Program-made: the position numbers and the translations under genes | NCBI GenBank assembly: GCA_013397935.1 | Contig: VZRN01005002.1 | Location: 682,912 to 746,911, forward strand | Direction: 5' to 3' | Origin: Dasyornis broadbenti | Lineage: Eukaryota; Chordata; Aves; Passeriformes; Dasyornithidae | DNA: 64,000 nt | Part shown: in pieces, positions 1-13,100 of the stretch | How positions within the stretch are numbered: position 1 is the first letter of the stretch | Layout of the letters: each line of letters starts with the position of its first letter | Notes under the pieces: model-generated | Told to the model about the DNA's origin: nothing | Database searches by the model: none | What the model saw: the letters and a program-made list of their open reading frames with translations, nothing else

Positions 1-408
1 TAGGCTGTCGATTAAGAAAAAATAACTAAGTTAACACTTTTCCAGCTGGAGGAGGAAGTGACTCCATGAACAAAGGTCCTTATTTTCTTCTGTAGCCAGA
101 GGGGCAGACACACCGCAGGCCGGGCACCCTGGCCAGCTGCAGGCGGGTTGACCCGGTGTCTCCCCCGCCTCCGCGCTGGGCCCTCAGACGCTCCGAAGTG
201 AGGCTTGCGTGGTCCTTCCTGTTGAAGCTGTTCCACTTCATATAAGTAATTACGCGTTAATTAGAAGAGGACTAGTTGAGCATTCATTAAACATTAAATA
301 CTAATTGAGCGCCCGGGGAGAGCGGCGGCACCATTCGGCCGCGGAGTCATTCTCACGCCGGCCGGCCGGGGCCGGGGGCAGGCGGGGGGAGCCCCGGCCG
401 CCTGCAGC

Positions 409-1121
409 NNNNNNNNNNNNNNNNNNNNNNNNNNNNNNNNNNNNNNNNNNNNNNNNNNNNNNNNNNNNNNNNNNNNNNNNNNNNNNNNNNNNNNNNNNNN
501 NNNNNNNNNNNNNNNNNNNNNNNNNNNNNNNNNNNNNNNNNNNNNNNNNNNNNNNNNNNNNNNNNNNNNNNNNNNNNNNNNNNNNNNNNNNNNNNNNNNN
601 NNNNNNNNNNNNNNNNNNNNNNNNNNNNNNNNNNNNNNNNNNNNNNNNNNNNNNNNNNNNNNNNNNNNNNNNNNNNNNNNNNNNNNNNNNNNNNNNNNNN
701 NNNNNNNNNNNNNNNNNNNNNNNNNNNNNNNNNNNNNNNNNNNNNNNNNNNNNNNNNNNNNNNNNNNNNNNNNNNNNNNNNNNNNNNNNNNNNNNNNNNN
801 NNNNNNNNNNNNNNNNNNNNNNNNNNNNNNNNNNNNNNNNNNNNNNNNNNNNNNNNNNNNNNNNNNNNNNNNNNNNNNNNNNNNNNNNNNNNNNNNNNNN
901 NNNNNNNNNNNNNNNNNNNNNNNNNNNNNNNNNNNNNNNNNNNNNNNNNNNNNNNNNNNNNNNNNNNNNNNNNNNNNNNNNNNNNNNNNNNNNNNNNNNN
1001 NNNNNNNNNNNNNNNNNNNNNNNNNNNNNNNNNNNNNNNNNNNNNNNNNNNNNNNNNNNNNNNNNNNNNNNNNNNNNNNNNNNNNNNNNNNNNNNNNNNN
1101 NNNNNNNNNNNNNNNNNNNNN
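409..1121. other. Assembly gap (713 N)
   Basis: An unbroken run of N inside a GC-rich island. It removes the CRYBG1 start codon and most of its first coding exon, and probably the core promoter. Such gaps are common in GC-rich bird promoters; the true length may not be 713. Confidence 0.98.
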
Positions 1122-1144
1122 GCCGAGCCCAGCCGAGCCAGGCG
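1122..1144 (+). CDS. CRYBG1: CRYBG1 exon 1, 3' tail only
   Basis: Only the last bases of the exon emerge from the gap. In the frame starting at 1124 they read RAQPSQA and end at a clear donor, GCG|GTGAGT, in phase 0. Exon 2 opens in phase 0, so the junction is in frame. The human protein, as I remember it, has a similar RAQP stretch just before the KPVL...LG.LF motif that begins in exon 2, which supports coding status. The alternative is that this is 5' UTR and the coding start lies elsewhere; an in-frame TAG directly before exon 2 rules out starting in the intron. Confidence 0.7.
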
Positions 1145-4100
1145 GTGAGTGTCGGGCGCTCGGCGGGGAGGTGAAGTGAGGTGAGGATGCGGCGCGGCCG
1201 GCGGCGGGTAAAGTCCGCCACGGCACCTTCCTCCTGCTTATCCCGTTTTGAAACGGGGGAGGACAGCGGCAGCCTCGGGCGGCTTCGCCCTCCTGGTAAC
1301 GCGCGGGCCGGGGGCCGTGACTACGCCGGTGAGGTGGTGCTGGGCCGGTTCTCTGCGGCCGTACCTGCGGGGAAGGCATCGGCGGCCGCGGGGCTGCGCG
1401 GAGGGCGCGGGTGCTTCATCGGCGGCCGGTCCGCGCTGGGCGCACGCCGGGCACTGGCGGGACTCAGGGCACTGGCAGGCAATCCCGGCGTCTGCAGCAA
1501 GAAGCAAGTTGGAAACTGCCGAAGCATGGTCCGTGCTGCCGAGGGAACCCGCTCTCCTCGAGAGGTCTGGTGCACCGGAGTAGAAAATACTCGCGGTGTT
1601 TTGAAATAGACGTCTCAAAACAAGTATTCATCGTACCGGCATGTAAAAAGGGCTAATGTATTAAAATGCAAATATGCATGTGTACTCGGCGATGCTGTTG
1701 CGTGTTTCCTGTTTACCATGTTAATTAGAAGTTGTAAGGCAGAACTTCAACAAGAGTAATCCAGGGCAGCATTTGACCCAGTAATGCTCACTGAATGATG
1801 CAGTGGCTTTTATAGTTCTGGGCTTTCTAGCCCAAAACACAAGCCAAATATTTACTGCATTTCATTAATGATGAATGTACGAATTGTAAGACAACTTACA
1901 CCTTTGAAACTATTCTCTACCAGCACAAGTGTGGAAACTGACTCAGCCAGTATGGAGAGAAAGTTAAACTCCCCACTCTTGTTTTCATAAGGAAGATTTT
2001 GACCACGAAATTTGTCCCCAGTCTTGCAGGCACCAGGATGCTCTTCTGTAACATTTTGGGTGATATTAACCAATTGTGAAAAACTTCGAGATTTGGAGCA
2101 CGTAATGCTGCCATCATAAGGCAAGATGAGCACATTTATAAACAAATGCAGGCAAGAACTTACAGAAGCATCTTGGAATCTTAATTGTTTTTCAAGGGAT
2201 TTGTTTCTCTCATTCCTTTATTGTGAGAGCCAGTATTGTTCACTAAACTGTTTTGTTTCCAATCACTTGTACTTTTAATTTATAGGTGGTGCTAAAACAA
2301 ACAAATGTATTATAGAAACAATTTTGACATTAACCAAATGTTTATTTGTTTGTTTTTGTAGTCCACCTCACACCTTCCAGATTCTTCCAGAGAAGAAAAT
2401 AAAAAGAAACCCGTTTTGGAAAGACTTGGAAATTTGTTTGGTACAGGGAAGAGGAAAAATGTCAAAAGTTCACTAGAACACACTTCACATCATAAGGGTG
2501 AGAGGTCAGGTTCTCCTCACGGGGCGCAGCCAATATACTGTAGGCACTTCAGAGAAGGGCACGACACTCCTCAAGCACAGAAACAAGTGAGAAACGTAAG
2601 TGCCCTTTCTGAGGCACAGGAATATAATTTCAGTGGGGAAGTAAGACCGCTGTATCACGATACAATTTCAGAATGGAGTAGCAGGGGAGTCTCTTCTGAC
2701 AGTGAGTGGTCAGCAGATTGGAGTGGCAGCAGTGAAACCATTAAAAACTCTTTCTGTGAGAGTAGCCTGAATGTGGAAACAGTGGGACTGGAGAAGGAAT
2801 CAGTCACAGATATAAATAATTCCACAACTCCAGATTTCATACAGAGCTTGAGAAATTTGTCTAGTGAAGACTTAGAGAAGAGTATCTTGAGCCACAAGCA
2901 GCTTGTGAACACGTGGGTGTCTGAGGAGTCTGGGCATGCAAAACCAAAGGATTTGCCATATGAGTTGGAATCTGCAGCGAGTGAACACGCATATTCTGCT
3001 AGAGTGTTAACAGTTGATATCTATCTAAGAAAAACAGACGAACTCCTTAATGAACCTGTGACTCTTAAATCAGAAGAAAATTGTAGTGATTTGGACACAA
3101 TGGATAAAAAATCTACTGGTAAAAGATCTGGAAAACGGAGAAAGTCTCAGTCGTCTAGTGACATTCCAAATGGAGAGAGAAACCAGACTGAGAACACTGC
3201 AAGAGAAGAATCTGTTTTTGAGGATGATGCTCATTCTGAGGTGTTCTCAGACAAGATAATAAACTCTGAACGGAAAGTGAGATCTCCTCAACAGACTCCT
3301 GAAAGAAATTCCTCTTCCTCAGGTAATAATCAGGACCTAAAAGTTGGATCTGCTCACAAAGGGGCATCTAAAGTTGAAGCTGACAAGGGCAAGCAGCAGA
3401 TTTCAAACACAACCTCTGCAAGGAGAAGATCATATAAAAAGAATCAGTCGGATTCTGTACCTATTTCCCCGACAGGTTTGAAGGGTCAGGTGAAAGATTA
3501 CTCTTCGAAAAGGCAACCTTTAGCATCGCCTGAGACTAACCCAGTAACAAAAAGAACTTCGGTGGAAAAGGGAGCTATGCCTGTGGCATTTGGGGAAGAC
3601 AGTTTGGAGTCTCCCAAAGCTTCTTTGGCTGCCAAGACAGAAGATAGTGCTTTGGTGTTTGCCGAAGGCAGAAATGATACCAAGGCAGTAAAGCATGGTA
3701 ATAGTCCAGATGGAAGAGTTTTCTTGCATACTGATGGGATTAAAAATGGAGACCTGTGTCTGTCAGCTGAGAGACAGACAAATTCTGATTTAGACACCTC
3801 GAAGCTGAAGAGTTTGGATGCTTCCAGAACAGTCACAACAAAGATTAGCCTGTAAGTAACAAATTAGTTTACCTTGTCCTTGTAGCTGTAATTTTGCTTG
3901 TATCTGTGGTTAGAATTCTGTAGCTGTGTATCTGTTATCTATCTAAATTTGTTCTCAGTTAAGAACTGCCTTTAAAAAAAAAGTTACCATAATTAAAACT
4001 ACCACTAACAAGCACTGTGGTCTACATGTATTAGAAAAATAATTCACTTTTTCATTTTTTTAAATGGATAGGGTATGTCTTTGTCAATTCCATTATACAG

Positions 4101-7100
4101 AATAATTTAACATATATGAAAGCTGTTCAGTCCTCATCACTGTGGATCATATTAGTTCATCTATCATTGACCTTAATGTAATTTTTCTCCCTGTAACCAA
4201 ATCAGGATGTGGATGAAGATTTTGTTTGTGAAAATCTTTGAATAAGAAATGTGTTCAAATTTTCTATGAAACAGCCTAAGTTCTGATATTATTTTATGAA
4301 GAAGTATAGGATGCAATATAGAACTTGATTGTTCAAACAATATGATAAATCATATTCTAGAGATTTGAATACATACAGTTGCTTTCTTAACTATGTGCAG
4401 GATGAATCATTTAAATCTTGATGCATGTGAATAACACCAGGTATTTGCAGAATTATGCATATAAAAGTTTGAAGGTTTTGGTTTTACACTTGAAGAAATT
4501 GTCAAACAGGTGATCAGTGCTTTCCTTAGGATTATAAAGAAGTGGATGTATTTATAAAGTTCACTGTTATCACTAGTATGAGGCCAGTGATTCATTTCCT
4601 GGATTCATTACATTCTCATCCACAGGGAATAGTTTTACTGCATTTTTCATTTCTGTTGTTTGGTTGTCACGGTGGTGTGTTGCGTGCTATTGCACTCCTC
4701 GTTCTGGTATGTTCAGCTATAGGTGTCGGAGTGCAGTGAATCCTGTAGGCCCACCTGAGGTACACCGAGCATTCATAATTATCCTTTTGTTAGAGGGATG
4801 TGAAGGTTCAACATCATGGTGTAAGAGACATGGCTGTTTCCAATTATGCTTCCCACATCTGAGAGGCATAGGAGCAATTTCCTTTGTACAATTTGTAATA
4901 TTCTACATGTGAGTTGTTAATTTGTGACTTAAGTTTAAAAAGCCTAGTACTGAAAGTTAAACTATTTTTGTACTTGGTGATGCTTTGCCATCTTCCAGTA
5001 TGGATCACAAATCTTAAACTCTGAAGTTTGTATCTTCACAGCTTCAAAGGAAAGGTAGCTTTCATATTGTTTTTTCTCTGTGTCATTGTCATTAGTGATG
5101 ATGAAGTTATCATTAGTGATGATAAACTCTTGCATAGCTGGATTTCTTTTTTCTGTGTATCTCCTAGGCTTTCTGTACAATGAATTCTCTTTTACTGTTC
5201 TCATAAAGTAACAGACAAGTGTCCTTTCTGAAAGACTGAATTTTAATGAACAAACAGCCTGTTCAATTTCATCTCATTTTGTGAGGTGTGTGACACTGTC
5301 TTGGCCTTATCTGCTGCTGTAAGAACTTTAGCCCTGGGTGGGGACTGCTGTGTTGCCTGCGAGGTTCCTGATGCATCTGAAAGCTGTCACTGCACAGCAC
5401 CACACCGTTTCTTTAGCCAGAGTTACGTGCTCAGGTAGCCTGGTATAACTTGTAGTCATTCATTAGAACATGAACTATAATCCTGGATGTGGATTAAGGT
5501 GCTGTAAAATGGGAATGCAAAAGACGGTGCCATTACTAGAAGACTGTGTGTTTTTGTTATCTAGTTATTACTTTGAACAGATAACTTTTCAATTTTCAAA
5601 GGTTAAAAATCTGTTGTAAGGTAGTTCATATGAATTCCTTTCTGTTTGAAAAATATCCATTTACTCACAGATTCCTGGGCCCCCTGTAAGATGGGTTTTG
5701 TATAATACAAGTAGTTTTCCATTCAAAATGCATGACGTTTCTTAATAATGATGTGCCAATTCTGGGAATCAAGTTTCTTTAGAAACAATTTTAAAACATG
5801 TCAGTTTCTCCAGTCACCTCCAGAAATGTGGGTTTCCTGTAAATAAAGATAGCATTTTCTCTCTTTTCTCCTTTTATATCTTTGTACTGGATAACTTGAA
5901 AGTCACGGGATACTTTGCTTCTAGCTTTTGAAAGGGAAACCTACCAGATTTGAGACTAAACTGAGGTTGATGGTAAATCTTAATTGGCAAATAAAACCTC
6001 AGGCAGTAGTTACTTTGATGTGCTTAGCAGAAAACTTGGCTTCAGTTGTCATACTTTATGTTCTGACGTGGTTTTGTAGTTGCCTTTACATTTAAGCCCA
6101 CTTGTTGAATTATTCTGCTCTTTTCACATGCCATTTTTCTTTGCTCACCTCAATCTGATATTTTGGCATCAGTGTTTTTTGGCACCAGTTGCGTGCTTGA
6201 CGTGTGACTCACCTTCCATTTATGACCGTTGGGAGAGGTTTAACTGCTTGTTTCCACAGCTTAGCTGCAAGGTGTAGCCAAAGAGAAGGACATTGGTATT
6301 TCTCTTGTGCCTGCTTGTTCCTGGCATTGCAGATCAGGAATGGGTAGTAAGAACCAGCTACAGTGGACTGTTTGAAAGAAAGCATTTGCACTGTGAAGTG
6401 AATCCATCTTTCAGTGCTTTTCCCCCATACGAGCTGAGAGGCTTAAAGGATGCTCAAACAACATCTTTCAAACAAGCTTAGAAACTCAGTTCTTTCAATG
6501 AAATGCATCTTTTGGCTGTATTTAAAATCAGTATTTCATAGTGTCAAAAAAGGTGTAATGGAAAGAGTGGTTAGAGGAGGCCAGCTGTAGTGAATGGAGC
6601 TGCAGGGCTGAGCTTTCTCTTGCTCTTTGGTCTCAGCTGCTTGGCTGCTGCTGCTGTGCAGAAATATTGCAGAATACAAAATACAAGTTATTGGAGTGGT
6701 TGTTTCTGCATAAATTTGCAAAGCTTGAAACTATACCTTTGAGGGGTTAGCTCTTCATTTAAAATAGGTTTTAGGAGTGGCTGATAAGTATTGCTGTTAG
6801 CCATGCTCATGTCAGGGCATTTGTAGAGACATGGATTTTTATGGGACAGATATGTGTTATGTTGAAATAAATGTGTGTTGTAGCGCAAGTGACAGGCTGA
6901 CAAAAGGGTGGTGTGGGAATGAATTTTTTAAGATAATTGGGCCATCAGTGATGCCTCTTGAAAACAGAGGAAAAGGAAGAGGATAAGTACATTTTTTTTC
7001 TGCTCAGGAAAGGATATGAAAGGTCCTGGTGAACAGGAAATTCAGCACATGTCAGCAGTGCATTGTTGCAGCAGGTGAAGGCTAAGCCTGTACTGGGCTC

Positions 7101-10100
7101 CATGGGCAGGAGCATAGCCAGCAGGTCAAAGGACGAGATACTTGGTGCTCATGAGTCTGCATCTGGGTCTCTCTATCGTGTTGTAGCCCTTCCTCCCCTT
7201 CCAGCTCTCTTCTGGTACAAGAGAGATGTTCCCAAACTGGTATGAGTCCATTGGTTCGCCATTAAAGAAGGTGACCGCTCTGGAGCAAATCATGTATGAG
7301 GAGAAGCTGAAGCAGCTTGATTTCTTGAACTGAAAGAAGAGAAGGAGACAGGTAGACCTCAGTCATCTCTCACTACCTATAGAGAAGGCAGAGCCAGATT
7401 TGTCCCTGAGCTGTGGAGTGAAGGGACGGCAAGCCACATTTGCAAGTTGTAACAGTGAAGTTTTAATGGGATATAAGGCAAAAATAATTCACAGCGACTG
7501 TGGCTGCCTGCTGCAATACTTCACTAGGAAGGTTGTGAAATCTTGACTCTTGAAGTTATTCAAAACTTGGTCAGGCAAAGCCTTCAGGAACTTGATCTAA
7601 CTTTGAAGCTGTCCCTATTTTGAGTAGGAAGTTGGACTAGATGAACTTTAGAGGTCCCTTGCAACTCACATTCATTTTCCAAAAAGAAAAATCATAGAAT
7701 AATTGAACTTGAAGTTTAGGGAAAAAATGTTGTACTTCAAATGAAAAGTAGTGCCTAAATATATTTAATTTTATGCTGTAGGATAGTTCCCTCCATACCT
7801 CCCCTCTTTTGGGAACTTCTTTTTCCTGTTTTTTTTCTGTTTTTTTCTAAAATTTTCCAAGTGTGTTTTATTAGCACTTATCTGAAGTATGGCCAATTGA
7901 TTTTAAGTTTGCTATTTCCTCTTTTATCAATCATGCATTCTTCATAAGAGCCTTGAAGTTGTGAACCAGCTTGTGTAGGCTGGTAGTTACAGGGAGCACT
8001 GTTGGGAAGTCTTCTCTGAAAAGCCATGGTGATAAGAAGGATGTGGAACTGTTGAAGGAAATCCAGAGGAGAGCCGCAAAGTTGATAAGAGGACTGGAGC
8101 ACCTTCCTTATGAAGAGAGACTGAGAAAGTTGGGGCTGTTCAGCCTGGAGTAGTGAAGGTTGCATGGAGACCTCATAACCTTCCAGTACCTAAAGGGGCA
8201 ATCTATGGGGAAGCTGGAAAGGGTCTCTTTGCCAGGAACTGTAGTGATAGGAGAAAGAGTAATGGGTACAAACTGAGAGACAGGAAATTTAGGTTAGATA
8301 TTAGGAAGAAATTTTTTACTGTGAGGGTAAAAAAAAAAAGTTTGCCTGGAGAGGTTGTGGATGCCCCAAACTTGTCATTGTTCAAAGCCAGGTTGGATAA
8401 GGCTTTGAGCAACCTGGTCTAGTGGGAAGTGTCCCTGCTCATGGCAGGGGAGTTGGGATGAGGTGTTTTTATAAGGTCCATTCCAACCCTTAACATGCTA
8501 TGATTCTTAAGAGTTGGTCTCTGTGTAGGTTTGTAGGTAGCTATTTTTCATTCCTTCTCTTATTTCAGTAAGTTTATTCCTCATGGTATTCCCAAGAAAT
8601 AAAGTTTGTACAATGGAAAGTCTTGCATTAGTAGGGTTTAATTTCTTGGGATGGATTGCTTGAGGAAGAGGGGACAGGAGTGATCTCAGTTTTTGGGTTG
8701 TTCCTGTATCTCACACATCTTTCTTGGGCTAAAAAGCTGCTTGAGAATTCAGTGAACATAGTTTGTGTAGGCAGAAAAAGAAAAAAGCACTTAAATTATA
8801 GAATCATTCATTGATTGGTAGAACATCTGGGACTCTGGAGATTGCTGCAAGCCTTTTTCTTCTTATCTCACACCTTTGTAAATTTTCATGTAAGGCAGTT
8901 TCTACCTGTTCTCCTACCACTGAGTGTCCCCAGATTCCTCTTTGGAGAACAGGTCTGCCTTTGAGGTGATGGTGGGCTCCTTGACACGCCTCAGACCTGA
9001 CTGATAAATTTTGAAGCCATCTGCCCTGCATCTTCACAGCTATTCATACTCTGCAGTATGCAGGAGTAAGTGACATGGACGAGTGATTTTTCCTGGTTGT
9101 AGGTATTCAGAGGAAAGGAGGCTTGAAATACTCAGCTGTGCCAGATCAGCCTTCTGCCGTAGCACAGGAGTACTGTGTGCTATGTACTTGTACTTGCTTT
9201 GCTCTCCACTCTGATAGAGAAGTGTTGTGTTTCCAATTTCAGTTCTTGTAAAATCATTACGGTTAATTTACAGAATTTAATTTGTTACCTAAGTTTACCT
9301 GAAGGAAGTGGAAGAATCCTCACATGTAGTGTTGCCTTAGCCAAGGTGGTGATGCAGTGCTTGGGGACAGTTAACATTTTCTGCAAGCACTAATGAGGCT
9401 GGAAGAGTTCTTTCACTCAATTTAAGGTTTTTTCTGCAGTGTAGGTGTAAAGTTTAGGAAGAATCTGGGCAGATGTCTTCAAAACTCATTGGAGAGGTAT
9501 ATGCAAATGTTAACCAACTCATTATCACCTTAATGAATTGGGATTTGTTTTCTAAACTCTGCAGGGAATTGCATGTTTATAATTTATTCTGTCTATTCAC
9601 TACTGAATTTTAATGTCTGTCAGTCACAAGTAGTTGAGTTCTCTGCCTCAATTGCAGATGCTGCTGTAGGCTGCTGTGTTTTTTGTTTTATTAACCTCAA
9701 AGAACTAAGTACACATATTTGAAATATATGCTCCTTATTTAGTGTCTAATTTTTTTCATCCATATAGTTACTCCTCTTAGTTGATTCCTTTTGAGATACC
9801 AAAATTCAAACTAAGTCTATGGTTTATAATGCTACATTTCATTGTTTTGAAAATTGTTACAAGTCTGTGCAAGATTAATTAAACATGTCACTCTGTGTCA
9901 TTTTGCCTCCTGTAGTCCAGCCAAACCGAAGAGCATAGAGCTGAATTTTAAAACACCTACTAATCAAGACAGTTTAGAAAGTGAGCAGGATACTCTTGAA
10001 AAACCAGTTAATAAAACTAACAGCAACATTGCCAACAAAATTTCCTTGTTTGAAAACAAATGTGCTAACCAGAGCCAGAGGCCTACGGACATCCCTGCTT

Positions 10101-13100
10101 CAAAAAATAGTACTGTACCAAGCACATTCGTTGGCAGAGCAAAGCTGAAATTTGGGAAACAACCTAAAGAAAATGAACAGCCTGATAAAACATTAAATAA
10201 GCAAAGCAGTCGCGCAAAGTTATTTGAGAATGGCACACAGGAGAAAGAAAGCACTGCAGAGTTAAAAGGCAAAAATGAAGAAAGCTTTGCCTCTTATGAG
10301 GATATTGGGAAGACAACAGAACTTAAAGTAAAAGCTGCCATATCCCTTTTTAACCAAAGCAGCAAAAGTGATGCTGGCAGCATGTCTCTGAAGCAACCAG
10401 AACCAGAATTAACCACTGCAAAGAAAGAAAGTTCACCTTTTAAACTGTCTTTGCACTCACCTGTTAAAAGTGAAAATGCTCAAGACACTTTCTACCAAAG
10501 AAATTACACAAACTCAGAATTCCACAGAAATGAAGAAAAGATGCTGCCAAACACAGAAGCCTTATCACCTTGCAGTAATGATAAATATCCTCTACCATCT
10601 CATCAGATTTCTAGATCTGAATTTAAGAGGATGGAAAATGGAGATAAAAAGGCAAAGCCGGGAGATTTGAACTTTACAGCACTGCAGTATGATGACAACA
10701 ATCAAGACAGTATACTGGAATCAGAGGACAACACCAATACACAGAAGAGCCCAGGCAAAGCCTGTAACGGATCTGCTGAAGACGACAGCATTTTTGATTC
10801 CCCATCTGACATGAAGGAGTTTGCTGAAACAATAAAAAACTTAGAGAGCTCAGTTTGTTTACCCCAGAAAAAGAAGAGGTCAAAGCTTCCAAAGTCGCCG
10901 GCACCCCACTTCGCAATGCCCCCCATTCATGAAGACAACTTAGAGAAAGTATTTGATCCTAGTGTATTTACTTTTGGTTTGGGATTGAGGAGGGAAAAAA
11001 CACAGGATCTATTACCAACCCAACAAATTAAAATGCAAAGCCTGGAAACAATAGCCAGAGTCAGGCCCAAGCGTGCATCAACAGAACAAAGTATCATATT
11101 CAAAGCTCTGCAGTCATGTAGAGAGGAACCTGCCTTTACTCATGAAATAAATGGAAAAGAGAACATTGATTGTACAGATGGTGAAATTAAGAGATCACGG
11201 CTTGAAAAAAGCTCCCTCTTCTCAAGCCTGCTGTCTTCTAAAGAAAAGTTTTTTAGTCCTTCTGTCACTTCAGTAAATAACACAACAGCTTTTGCAACTG
11301 ACTCCTCAGGGATGCCTCCTTTACAACAGGATGTTTCTGGGCCATTCATCATGCCTCAAAAATCTGAGGTAATAAAGATCATTCAGGAAATGAAACAATG
11401 TTTGTCCACCTGCTGAATGACTGTTAATTTTGGTTTTGCAATTCAGTCTCTTTCAGATACGAAGTTTCCAAGTTTTGTGGAGAAGTACCTGCAAGCAGAT
11501 AGTGCAAAAAAAGAGCTAAGTTTCCAAATGCCCAACTATGGCAACCCTGAGAAAAATTTTTCCAGCTGGTTAGGGACAAGCAGATACGAATCAAATGTCC
11601 CCCCTGGTTTATTAGATGTGGATGTGAGTATTGTGTTTTTTAAAAGCTGCATGCCAAGTTTTCCAGCTTTTATGTTTTCTGTAGGCAATGTACATATATT
11701 GTTTTGTTTCCCCCCTTCGGGACATATATATAGATTACAAATACTTTGAGGTGAACTGAGGTATGGTACCAATTTTATCTGAAAATGAAAATGAGATGGC
11801 ATCTATCAACATGATTAAGGTGCATTTGAGACTTCTTGCAAATATGAATGGAAAACGTATATCTGAATATGTCTTCATACTTGATTTTTTATTATATTTT
11901 TAAAATCTCACGCTAACTTTAATTTTTAATTGCAAATTAGTGGAATGCTTTCTGTGAACTTCAGAAAACTTCTTTTGACAGTAATCTCTATTCTCTTCCA
12001 ACAAGACATTCAGCTATTGTACTGTTAAATACGAAACAGAGCAAATTTTTTATTTTAGCTCTCTGTTGTCTTCCCATGCTTTTGGCAGAAAAATATATAT
12101 TCTTAAATAATACTTTAAGATCTGGATAGTAGTGTTTATTGAAAGTGCTGCTACAGTGGAGGGCTGTCCCTTGTTCTGGTTACAAGCATCTGTTGCTCAT
12201 AAGTGAAGACATCTATGTTTACCCTTCAAAGCAACCTTAATGTGGAATATATTTGTAATTTCTGGTTTTAAAGTTATGAACCAATGTCCTGTAATATTTG
12301 CTATTTCTCTTAATATAAGCCCTTATTGTGACTTGAGAAGAAAATTATAATCAAGAATCTAAGAACCATGGGAAGAAATACGTTTCTAAAGTTTAATAGC
12401 CACACAAACGTGACCTGTGGAACTGAAACAGCATGTAGGAAGTTTGAGAAATACTTTCCAAAGCTAGTGGTTGTCTGCTGCAACAGTTCTACTCAAAGGA
12501 GTGAGGTAGTAGAAATAACTCCTTTCTTCATCACCTTGCAGGAGGCGAGGTACCATCCATGGTACCTTACAGTTTTGAGAACGTAGATTCTTCTCTTATG
12601 AAAAGTTTTCTTAATTAGTGTGGAGATGAAAATTAGGGGGGTTATTTACAGTAGTGTAGATTTATGTTGCCTGTTAAACAGGCTTTCTTACTCTCATGGT
12701 CCTGCTTGGATTTCAAAACTCAAATTTAAAGCTAAATATCTAGTACTGTTTTAGTTTGGTTTTTGCTACTGAAACAGTTGTTCTTGAGTGGATTTCAATT
12801 TTGCAGTAGAGTGTGGAGGCCTGATATAGCAGTGGAGTGTGTACATACTCAAGACTGCACTTGAGAGAATCCCTTTGGGTTTCAAAGGGCTTCTGGACTT
12901 CTGTGACACCATGGCACTGTTGCTGACTGAATTGTCCTGCTCAAGTTAGACAAGAATCAAAAATGTCTCTATGATATGTACCTACGGTGCATCTTCCACT
13001 GACTAAGAAAATGATGATGCAATGGCTAGTGGGTAATGTGAAAGAAAGAGTAAGGGCAGCCCAAAACAATGACTTTGGCATTCCTCAAAACACAGAACAA

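Larger units (their letters stand above)
305..1560. promoter_or_regulatory. CpG-rich island over the CRYBG1 5' end
   Basis: The bases on both sides of the assembly gap (305-408 and 1122 to about 1560) are very GC-rich with many CpG dinucleotides, in sharp contrast to the AT-rich DNA before 300 and after 1600. This is typical of a vertebrate CpG-island promoter and first exon. The transcription start cannot be placed because 713 bases are N. A TATA-like ATATAAG sits at about 240-246 but nothing ties it to a start site. Open frames here on both strands are an effect of low stop-codon frequency in GC-rich DNA. Confidence 0.75.
3852..9915 (+). other. CRYBG1 intron 2 (6.1 kb)
   Basis: GTAAGT to CTGTAG. 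It contains two same-strand CR1 3' fragments (about 7262-7690 and 8020-8512), a possible third old CR1 tail near 8797, and a 13-bp direct repeat at 5090-5123. The remainder is ordinary AT-rich intron with only short chance reading frames. Confidence 0.85.

Noticed and set aside
305..1379. Long open frames on both strands across the CpG island
   Set aside because: They are mostly N and GC-rich filler with few chances for stop codons. Only the last 23 bases of one + frame, next to a donor, are accepted as coding.
11417..11749. Separate small gene starting with ATG at 11417
   Set aside because: Its frame is the continuation of exon 3. The useful part starts at a splice acceptor (11447) and ends at the GTGAGT donor at 11624; the remaining residues are intron.
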